From Xanthobacteraceae bacterium (GTDB lineage: Bacteria; Pseudomonadota; Alphaproteobacteria; Rhizobiales; Xanthobacteraceae), in contig JAIESR010000052.1 in NCBI GenBank assembly GCA_019745775.1, positions 16,814 through 80,813 of the forward strand: 64,000 nt of DNA. Reading direction: 5' to 3'. Shown here piece by piece: positions 58,006 through 64,000 of the stretch. Every line of letters starts with the position of its first letter. The stretch's first letter is position 1. Made by a program: the position numbers and the translations under genes. The notes beneath the pieces are model-generated. The model saw only the letters and a list, made by a program, of their open reading frames with translations. It made no database searches and had not been told where the DNA came from.

Positions 58006-59646
58006 GTGAACGGACTGGTCGAGTTCTTGAAATCACTGGGGGCAGCCCGGATCGCGGCCATGGTCGCGGTGGCGGTCACGCTCATCGGATTTTTCGCCTT
58101 CGTGATCCTGCGGATGTCGGGGCCGCAGATGACGATGCTGTTTTCCGACCTGTCACTGGAAGACTCCGCGGCCATCATCAAAGACCTGGAGCGGCAGGCC
58201 ATCCCGTACGAGTTGCGCAACGACAACAGTATGATCATGGTGCCGCGCGAGCGGGTGGCCCGGCTGCGCATGAAGCTCGCGGAAGGCGGCCTGCCCAAGG
58301 GTGGCGGCGTCGGCTACGAGATCTTCGACCGCTCCGACACGCTGGGCGCCACGAGCTTCGTCCAGAACGTCAATCACCTGCGCGCCCTCGAAGGCGAGCT
58401 CGCCCGCACCATTCGCGCGATCGAGCGCATCCAAACGGCCCGCGTGCACCTGGTGCTGCCGGAGCGGCAGCTGTTCTCGCGCGACCGGCCCGAGCCGTCC
58501 GCGTCGATCGTGCTCCGCGTCCGCGGCATGCTCGAACCGCAGCAGGTGCGCGCGATTCGCCATCTCGTCGCATCGGCCGTGAACGGGCTGAAGCCCGAGC
58601 GCGTCTCGGTGATCGACGAGATGGGCCGGCTCTTGGCCGACGGCGCCCGCAGCGACAATGCGATGGGCCTGACCGCCGACGAGCGCCAGATTGCCTATGA
58701 GCGGCGGCTGCGCGAGCAGGTCGAGACGATCGTGACCTCGGTGGTCGGCCCGGGCCGCGCCCGCGTGCAGCTCACCGCCGATTTCGACTTCAACCGCGTG
58801 ACGCAGACCTCCGAGCGGTTCGATCCGGAAGGCCGCGTGCTGCGCTCGAGCCAGACCCGCGAGGAATCCACCGCCAGCGGCAACGGCCAGGACGGCCAGG
58901 TCAGCGTCGGCAACGAGCTGCCCGGCGGTCAGCGCGGCCAGGAAAATCAGCAGCAGGCGCGCGAGCAGGCGCGCAAGACCGAAGAAATCGTGAACTACGA
59001 GATCTCACGCTCGACCAAGACCGAGGTGACCGAAGGCGGGCGCGTCAACCGCATCTCGGTGGCGGTGCTGGTCGACGGCAACTATAGCCGCGGCGCCAAC
59101 GGCGAGGCGGCCTATCAGCCGCGTGACAAGGAAGAGCTCGATCGCATCTCCGCGCTGGTGCGCACCGCGATCGGCTTCGACCAGCGCCGCGGCGATCAGG
59201 TCGAGGTCGTCAACCTGCGCTTCGCCGAAGCCGCCGCGACGCCGATCGCCGAGCCGTCCGGCTGGCTGTCGTTCCTGGCGTTCACCAAGGCCGACCTGAT
59301 GCACTGGGTCGAGCTCCTGGTGATGGCGCTGCTGGCCCTGGTGGTGCTGTTCACGGTGGTGCGGCCGCTGGTGCGCCGCGTGCTCGCGCCGGAGCCCGGA
59401 CGGGCCCAGCAGGCCGCGATCGCCGCCGCCATCGCCGGCGGCGACGTGACGACCGCGATCGCCGCCGGCGCGAAGCCGGAGGAGATCAAGGTGGTCCCGA
59501 ACCAGACCGCCAAGATGATCGATATCGCGCAGGTGCAGGGCCAGGTCCATGCCCAGTCGGTGCAGCGCGTCGGCGAGCTGGTCGACCGCAACCCGACCGA
59601 GACCGTCTCCATCATCCGCACCTGGCTCCACGAAAGCGCAGCCTGA
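58006..59646 (+). CDS. fliF: Flagellar MS-ring protein FliF
   Basis: The 546-residue inner-membrane ring protein has an N-terminal membrane segment at about residues 15-37 and ring-building motif domains with MLFSDLSLEDSAAIIKDLER. It continues with SFVQNVNHLRALEGELARTI, RVHLVLPERQLFSRDRPEPS and a second transmembrane helix at about 436-455. A C-terminal FliG-binding tail ends WLHESAA. It starts at GTG 58006 after a G-rich stretch. It anchors the flagellum and type III export apparatus. It is the first gene of fliF-fliG-fliH-fliN-flbD. Confidence 0.96.
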   Translation: MNGLVEFLKSLGAARIAAMVAVAVTLIGFFAFVILRMSGPQMTMLFSDLSLEDSAAIIKDLERQAIPYELRNDNSMIMVPRERVARLRMKLAEGGLPKGGGVGYEIFDRSDTLGATSFVQNVNHLRALEGELARTIRAIERIQTARVHLVLPERQLFSRDRPEPSASIVLRVRGMLEPQQVRAIRHLVASAVNGLKPERVSVIDEMGRLLADGARSDNAMGLTADERQIAYERRLREQVETIVTSVVGPGRARVQLTADFDFNRVTQTSERFDPEGRVLRSSQTREESTASGNGQDGQVSVGNELPGGQRGQENQQQAREQARKTEEIVNYEISRSTKTEVTEGGRVNRISVAVLVDGNYSRGANGEAAYQPRDKEELDRISALVRTAIGFDQRRGDQVEVVNLRFAEAAATPIAEPSGWLSFLAFTKADLMHWVELLVMALLALVVLFTVVRPLVRRVLAPEPGRAQQAAIAAAIAGGDVTTAIAAGAKPEEIKVVPNQTAKMIDIAQVQGQVHAQSVQRVGELVDRNPTETVSIIRTWLHESAA

Positions 59647-59655
59647 TAAGCCCCC

Positions 59656-60735
59656 ATGGCCGCAGACACAGATCAAGCAAAGCGTGACATCGAGAGCGTG
59701 ATGGCGTCGCTGGCCGGCCGCGCGACCGGTCGGCCGGCCCGCAAGCTGACCGGACCTGAGCGTGCGGCGGTGCTGATGCTGGCGCTCGGCGAGCAGCATG
59801 GCGGCAAGATCTGGGGCATGCTCGACGACGACGAACTGCGCGAGCTCTCGGTGGTGATGTCGACCCTCGGCACCATCGAGGCGGAATCGGTCGAGAACCT
59901 GCTGCTCGAATTCGTCGGCCGCATGTCGGCGTCGGGCGCCCTGATGGGCAACTACGACGCCACCGAGCGGCTGCTGCAACAGTTCCTGCCGCCCGAGCGG
60001 GTCGGCGGCATCATGGACGAGATCCGCGGCCCGGCGGGCCGCAACATGTGGGAGAAGCTCTCCAACGTCCAGGAGGAGGTGCTCGCCAACTACCTCAAGA
60101 ACGAATACCCGCAGACCGTGGCGGTGGTGCTCGGAAAGATCAAGCCGGAGCACGCCGCGCGCGTGCTCGGCATCCTGCCGGAGGAGCTCGCGCTCGACGT
60201 CATCAACCGCATGCTGAAGATGGAAGCGGTGCAGAAGGAGGTGCTGGAGCGGGTCGAGAGCACGCTGCGCACCGAATTCATGTCGAACCTCTCGCAGACG
60301 AGACGCCGCGACGCCCACGAGGTGATGGCGGAGATCTTCAACAATTTCGACCGCCAGACCGAAACGCGCTTCATGACCGCGCTCGAGGACGAGAACCGCG
60401 AGGCCGCCGAGCGAATCAAGACCCTGATGTTCACGTTCGACGACCTGACCAGGCTCGATTCCGGCTCGGCGCAGACCATGATGCGCAACATCGACAAGGA
60501 CAAGCTCGCCATCGCGCTCAAGGGCGCCAACGAGACGGTGCGCCAGTTCTTCATGAGCAACATGTCGACCCGCGCCGCCAAGATGCTGGCCGACGACATG
60601 CAGGCGATGGGGCCGGTGCGCCTGCGCGACGTCGACGAGGCGCAGTCGCAACTCGTCAATCTCGCGAAGGACCTCGCCGCCAAGGGCGAGATCATGATTT
60701 CGAAGAGCCGTGGCGACGAAGAGCTGATCTACTGA
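59656..60735 (+). CDS. fliG: Flagellar motor switch protein FliG
   Basis: This 359-residue protein has an N-terminal FliF-binding domain ([20 protein letters not shown]). The middle domain carries [20 protein letters not shown], the EHPQT-type motif as EYPQT, near residue 150. The C-terminal torque-generating domain contains [20 protein letters not shown] and the charged region near residue 300 ([20 protein letters not shown]). It couples stator force to rotor rotation. It starts 9 bases after fliF. Confidence 0.96.
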   Translation: MAADTDQAKRDIESVMASLAGRATGRPARKLTGPERAAVLMLALGEQHGGKIWGMLDDDELRELSVVMSTLGTIEAESVENLLLEFVGRMSASGALMGNYDATERLLQQFLPPERVGGIMDEIRGPAGRNMWEKLSNVQEEVLANYLKNEYPQTVAVVLGKIKPEHAARVLGILPEELALDVINRMLKMEAVQKEVLERVESTLRTEFMSNLSQTRRRDAHEVMAEIFNNFDRQTETRFMTALEDENREAAERIKTLMFTFDDLTRLDSGSAQTMMRNIDKDKLAIALKGANETVRQFFMSNMSTRAAKMLADDMQAMGPVRLRDVDEAQSQLVNLAKDLAAKGEIMISKSRGDEELIY

Positions 60736-60744
60736 GGCACATCG

Positions 60745-61389
60745 ATGAGAGCAGCGCCCGCCAAATTCCTGTTCGAGAACGACTTCGCCCCGGGCGGCGG
60801 CGAGAAGAAGTCGCAGATTACGCTCGACGACCATGCCGCGAGGCTCAAGGCCGCGGAGGCCGCCGCGTTCGCGCGCGGCTTCGAGCAGGGTGCCGCCGAA
60901 GCCGAGAAGCGATCGCTCGCCATGATCGATCGCATCGCGACGGCCATGGGTACGCTCGACAAGCAGATCGAGGCGGTGGCGGCGAAAATCGAGACCGAGG
61001 CGGTCGAGGTGGCGGTCGCGGTCGCCAGGAAGCTCGCGCCCGAGCTGGTGGCAACCGAGCCGTTCGCGGAAATCGCGGCGCTCGCCGTCGACTGTTTCCG
61101 CAACCTGGTCAAATGCCCGCACGTGGTGGTGCGGGTGAACGACGCGCTGCACGAGACCGCGCGCGAGAAGCTCGACGAGATCGTGCGCCGCTGCAGCCCC
61201 GACACCAAGCTGGTGCTGCTGGCGGAGCCGGACATCGCCCCCGGCGACTGTCGGATCGAATGGGCCGACGGCGGGATCGACCGCGACACCGCCGCGATAG
61301 GCGCGGCGATCGACGAGGCGGTGACGCGCTACATCAATGCACGGCGCAGCGCCGCAGGCGCGCCGGCGCCGACCGTAAGGTGGAGGTAA
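60745..61389 (+). CDS. fliH: Flagellar assembly protein FliH-like
   Basis: The 214-residue protein begins MRAAPAKFLFENDFAPGGGE, a common start of alphaproteobacterial FliH. It has a long coiled-coil-like middle (ARLKAAEAAAFARGFEQGAA, then EAVAAKIETEAVEVAVAVAR) and a C-terminal FliH/HrpE-type domain (LVLLAEPDIAPGDCRIEWAD). FliH regulates the FliI ATPase and links it to the FliN rotor ring. Gap of 9 bases from fliG and 3 bases to fliN. Similarity is looser than for its neighbours; position supports the call. Confidence 0.85.
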   Translation: MRAAPAKFLFENDFAPGGGEKKSQITLDDHAARLKAAEAAAFARGFEQGAAEAEKRSLAMIDRIATAMGTLDKQIEAVAAKIETEAVEVAVAVARKLAPELVATEPFAEIAALAVDCFRNLVKCPHVVVRVNDALHETAREKLDEIVRRCSPDTKLVLLAEPDIAPGDCRIEWADGGIDRDTAAIGAAIDEAVTRYINARRSAAGAPAPTVRWR

Positions 61390-61392
61390 GCG

Positions 61393-61746
61393 ATGAGCGA
61401 CAACGACGGCAAAGTGCCGCTGCCCGACCTGGAGGCCAGCCCCATGCCGCCGCTGGATCCGGCGGCGATGGCGGCGCAATCGTCCGAGCCGGGCCACAGC
61501 GCCGCCGATCTCGAGGCGGTGTTCGACGTGCCGGTCAAGGTTTCGGCGGTGCTCGGGCGCGCGCGCATGGAGGTCTCCGACCTGCTGAAGCTCGGCCCCG
61601 GCACGGTGCTCGAGCTCGACCGCAAGGTCGGCGAAGCGATCGACCTCTACGTCAACGACCGCCTGGTCGCCCGCGGCGAGGTGGTGCTGGTCGAAGACAA
61701 GCTCGGCGTGACCATGACGGAAATCATCAAGGCGGAACGGAATTGA
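61393..61746 (+). CDS. fliN: Flagellar motor switch protein FliN
   Basis: The 117-residue protein has an acidic/Pro-rich N-terminus and a SpoA domain: VFDVPVKVSAVLGRARMEVS, then LLKLGPGTVLELDRKVGEAI and DKLGVTMTEIIKAERN. FliN forms the lower C-ring with FliM and binds FliH. Length and motifs are typical. It lies three bases after fliH and 47 before flbD. fliM is not seen in the window. Confidence 0.95.
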   Translation: MSDNDGKVPLPDLEASPMPPLDPAAMAAQSSEPGHSAADLEAVFDVPVKVSAVLGRARMEVSDLLKLGPGTVLELDRKVGEAIDLYVNDRLVARGEVVLVEDKLGVTMTEIIKAERN

Positions 61747-61793
61747 TGCGCGTGCGCGCGGACGGCGCGCCCGCGAACTGAAAGGATAGAGCC

Positions 61794-63164
61794 ATGCGTC
61801 TCCTGATCGTCGGGACCCTGAAGGGCCAGCTCACCACAGCGACCAAGATCGCCATGGATCGCGGCGCCAGCGTCACCCACGCGAGCGACATCGACCAGGC
61901 GCTCAACGTGCTGCGCTCCGGGCGCGGCGCCGATCTCATGATGGTCGACGTCGCCCTCGACATCCGCGAGCTGGTGCTTCGGCTGGAGGCCGAGCGCATC
62001 TCGGTGCCGATCATCGCCTGCGGCGTCAACACCGACGCCCGCGCCGCGGTCGCCGCCATCCATGCCGGCGCCAAGGAGTACATCCCGCTGCCGCCCGATC
62101 CGGAGCTGATCGCCGCGGTGCTGGCGGCGGTCACCGACGACACCCGCGAGCTGATCTACCGCGACGAGATCATGGCGCATGTGGTCAAGCTCGCGCAGCA
62201 GATCGCGCCGTCCGACGCCTCGGTGCTGATCACCGGCGAGTCCGGCACCGGCAAGGAGGTGCTGGCGCGCTATGTCCATAGCCGCTCGAACCGCGCCAAG
62301 GCGCCGTTCATCTCGGTCAATTGCGCGGCGATCCCGGAGAGCCTCCTGGAGTCGGAACTGTTCGGCCACGAGAAAGGCGCCTTCACCGGCGCGGTGGCGC
62401 GCCGCATCGGCAAGTTCGAGGAGGCGACCGGCGGCACGCTGCTGCTCGACGAGATTTCCGAGATGGACGTGCGGCTGCAGGCCAAGCTCCTGCGCGCGAT
62501 CCAGGAGCGGGTCATCGACCGCGTCGGCGGCACCAAGCCGGTGCCGGTCGACATCCGCATCATCGCCACGTCAAACCGCAACCTGGTCGAGGCGGTGCGC
62601 GCCGGCACGTTCCGCGAGGACCTGCTGTTCCGGCTCAACGTCGTGAACCTGAAGATCGCGCCGCTGCGCGAGCGCCCGGCCGACATCCTCGAGCTGGCAC
62701 AGCACTTCATCAAGAAATACGCCGAAGCGAACGGCGTTCCGGCACGGCCGCTGTCGGCCGAAGCGCGGCGCGCGCTGGTGCTCAACCGCTGGCCCGGCAA
62801 CGTGCGCGAGCTGGAGAACACGCTGCACCGCGCCGTGCTGCTTGCGACCGGCGACGAGATCGGCATCGACGGCATCGTGACGCCGGACGGCACGCGGCTC
62901 GACCAGGCCAGGAACCCGACCGTCGCGCATGCGACGCTCGCGGCCGAAACCGTGACGCGGGCGCTGGTCGGCCGCACCGTCGCCGACGTCGAGCGCGATC
63001 TCATCCTCGAAACGCTCAAGCACTGCCTCGGCAACCGCACGCATGCGGCGAACATCCTCGGCATCTCGATCCGTACGCTGCGCAACAAGCTCAACGAATA
63101 TGCCGACAACGGCGTGCCGATCCCGCCACCCAACGGCGGCGGCGAGATTCGCGGCGCGGCGTAG
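61794..63164 (+). CDS. flbD: Sigma54-dependent flagellar regulator FlbD
   Basis: The 456-residue NtrC-type activator has a degenerate receiver domain (1-120), AAA+ domain (Walker [15 protein letters not shown] at about 147-160, sigma54-contacting GAFTGA at 195-200, [12 protein letters not shown]) and a Fis-type HTH ([20 protein letters not shown], about 418-437). The receiver keeps Asp52 but lacks the usual acidic pair at the N-terminus ([11 protein letters not shown]). Caulobacter FlbD is likewise unusual, being controlled by FliX. It probably activates the sigma54 promoter before fliK. Confidence 0.92.
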   Translation: MRLLIVGTLKGQLTTATKIAMDRGASVTHASDIDQALNVLRSGRGADLMMVDVALDIRELVLRLEAERISVPIIACGVNTDARAAVAAIHAGAKEYIPLPPDPELIAAVLAAVTDDTRELIYRDEIMAHVVKLAQQIAPSDASVLITGESGTGKEVLARYVHSRSNRAKAPFISVNCAAIPESLLESELFGHEKGAFTGAVARRIGKFEEATGGTLLLDEISEMDVRLQAKLLRAIQERVIDRVGGTKPVPVDIRIIATSNRNLVEAVRAGTFREDLLFRLNVVNLKIAPLRERPADILELAQHFIKKYAEANGVPARPLSAEARRALVLNRWPGNVRELENTLHRAVLLATGDEIGIDGIVTPDGTRLDQARNPTVAHATLAAETVTRALVGRTVADVERDLILETLKHCLGNRTHAANILGISIRTLRNKLNEYADNGVPIPPPNGGGEIRGAA

Positions 63165-63192
63165 GCATGCGCACGCATCTCGCTCTCGCATC

Positions 63193-63231
63193 GTCATCCT
63201 GAGGCGGCCGCGAAGCGGCCCTCGAAGGATG
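63193..63231. repeat. Partial palindromic repeat, family A-like
   Basis: TCATCCTGAGGCGGCCGCGA followed by AGCGGCCCTCGAAGGATG resembles half of the family A elements (CTCATCCTGAGGAGCGCC and CTCGAAGGATG) and can fold as GCGGCCGC/GCGGCC hairpins. It follows flbD. Confidence 0.6.
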
Positions 63232-63276
63232 CACGGCCCGGCTGTTGCGACATCGCGGCCGTCGTAATCGTGAGGA

Positions 63277-63510
63277 CTAGGCGGCGTCTTCCGGAGGATA
63301 GAACAGAGCATCTCTTTCGGCGATCTTTAGGCGTCCGACGTTTTCGTTCGGCAGATATTCGACATAGACGCCGCGGATACTTCCGTCATCGAGCAAGGCG
63401 AATGCAACGACCGGCGTTGCAAAACGAATGTCTCGTTCCTCTCGTCTGACGATGCTCATTTTGGCTGGCGCGGGAACAAGTTGAATGATTTTATGCCGCT
63501 GATTTGACAT
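63277..63510 (-). CDS. Small protein of unknown function
   Basis: The 77-residue protein starts MSNQRHKIIQLVPAPAKMSI. Its second half (VVAFALLDDGSIRGVYVEYL, then KIAERDALFYPPEDAA) suggests a compact beta-rich fold. No family was recognised. Its ATG lies 17 bases after the stop of the GIY-YIG-like gene on the same strand, so they form a two-gene unit. GC is lower than in the flagellar genes, which suggests transfer. Confidence 0.6.
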   Translation of the reverse strand: MSNQRHKIIQLVPAPAKMSIVRREERDIRFATPVVAFALLDDGSIRGVYVEYLPNENVGRLKIAERDALFYPPEDAA

Positions 63511-63526
63511 TCAGAATCCCTATGGG

Positions 63527-64000
63527 TCATCTCAATCGGAACAGTTTTTTGATCTCGCGCTTTATGTCCTTTCTGCCAATACAAATCGGACACCGTGAAT
63601 AGTACTTCTTGGAGGCTGGCGTAATTCTAGAATAGCTAGGATACCATTTATGAGTCATCATGCATTCGAAACGAGGAACATCTCTCTTTCTTTCAAAGCC
63701 ATAAACATCGACTCTCGTTGCTTTGCCGAACCAATGCTTTTCAAAATGGCCGGTCGGTCTACCCTTGCCGTTCAACGTCGGCCAGCATAGAGGCAGCCAG
63801 ATCGGCCCCAAAACACGTACACACAGTTTTTCGTTTCAATGTGCTGGTCATACCAAGTTTTGAAGTTCCTTTTCTTGGCTGATCTACCATGCCCCTTGTT
63901 TCTTAGATGCCACTGCTTTTTGTGATTGGCCTGCACCCGGTTCCGAAGACACCGAGTTAGGTGTTTTGATGGAGCTGGAGGTGGGTCATGGAGAGACGAA
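63527..64000 (-). pseudogene. GIY-YIG-like endonuclease gene, frameshifted, 5' end beyond window
   Basis: From the right edge the frame reads RNRVQANHKKQWHLRNKGHG, then NCVYVFWGRSGCLYAGR and a stop. After a shift of one base near 63772-63782 the protein continues as LNGKGRPTGHFEKHWFGKAT, DVPRFECMMTHKWYPSYSRI and a Cys pair in SRCPICIGRK. VYVF...CLYAGR resembles the GIY-YIG core, and the adjacent Cys motif could be a zinc site. One missing base (CGACGTTG for CGAACGTTG) explains the break. The 5' end lies outside the window. It is AT-rich relative to the rest of the window. Confidence 0.65.

Noticed and set aside
59005..61497. 830-codon open frame on the minus strand opposite fliF, fliG and fliH
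   Set aside because: It is an antisense artefact of GC-rich coding sequence; the plus-strand genes have strong family matches.

Overview
The window is high-GC (about 65%) DNA of an alphaproteobacterium, most likely in the order Hyphomicrobiales (Bradyrhizobium/Rhodopseudomonas/Xanthobacteraceae type). This placement is inference. It rests on the set of orphan Bug-type solute receptors, the fliK-flgD-sciP-fliF-fliG-fliH-fliN-flbD flagellar block, DUF1236 proteins, an alphaproteobacterial LexA box (GTTC-N7-GTTC), an EcfG-type promoter, candidate CtrA boxes, and several intergenic palindromic repeat families. No transposase, integrase, prophage gene, rRNA or CRISPR array was seen.

Region 1 (1-4.3 kb): the start of a FAH-family hydrolase, an LVIVD-repeat beta-propeller protein, an amidohydrolase, and two DUF433 antitoxin-like genes. 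One DUF433 gene is followed by a DUF5615 toxin-like gene broken by a single-base frameshift.

Region 2 (4.3-14.9 kb): a catabolic cluster around an IclR regulator. The minus-strand arm holds BKACE, 3-hydroxyacyl-CoA dehydrogenase, SDR, cupin, cyclase, Bug receptor and a Vgb-like propeller. The plus-strand arm holds an amidohydrolase, an M24 protein, a D-2-hydroxyacid dehydrogenase and a small Cys-rich protein. Region 3 (14.9-26.7 kb): an orphan HyuA with a divergent Bug receptor, then a LysR regulator divergent from a five-gene operon (HyuA, HyuB, a 4,5-dihydroxyphthalate-decarboxylase-like protein and two M24-fold proteins).

Region 4 (26.7-46 kb): a lipid kinase and a GntR regulator divergent from a cytosolic SBP-fold protein, then a long run on the plus strand. 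It alternates five related Bug-like receptors with two molybdopterin-binding dehydrogenase large subunits, an acyl-CoA dehydrogenase, a UbiD decarboxylase, a HigBA module, an NAD(P)-binding protein, a VOC protein and an aldo/keto reductase. The five receptors share two cysteines that the two classical Bug receptors in the window lack, and three of them are tandem copies. No membrane subunits of any tripartite transporter are present.

Region 5 (46-54.2 kb): two MFS exporters, a nitroreductase, stress proteins (CsbD-like, DUF1236), DNA polymerase IV under a LexA box, a tRNA-Met, a PmtA-like methyltransferase and mnmA. Region 6 (54.4-63.2 kb): flagellar hook/basal-body and switch genes, ending in the sigma54 activator gene flbD. 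A sigma54 promoter precedes fliK and CtrA-like boxes precede sciP and fliF. The right edge (63.2-64 kb) is AT-richer and carries a small unknown gene and a frameshifted GIY-YIG-like gene cut by the window end.
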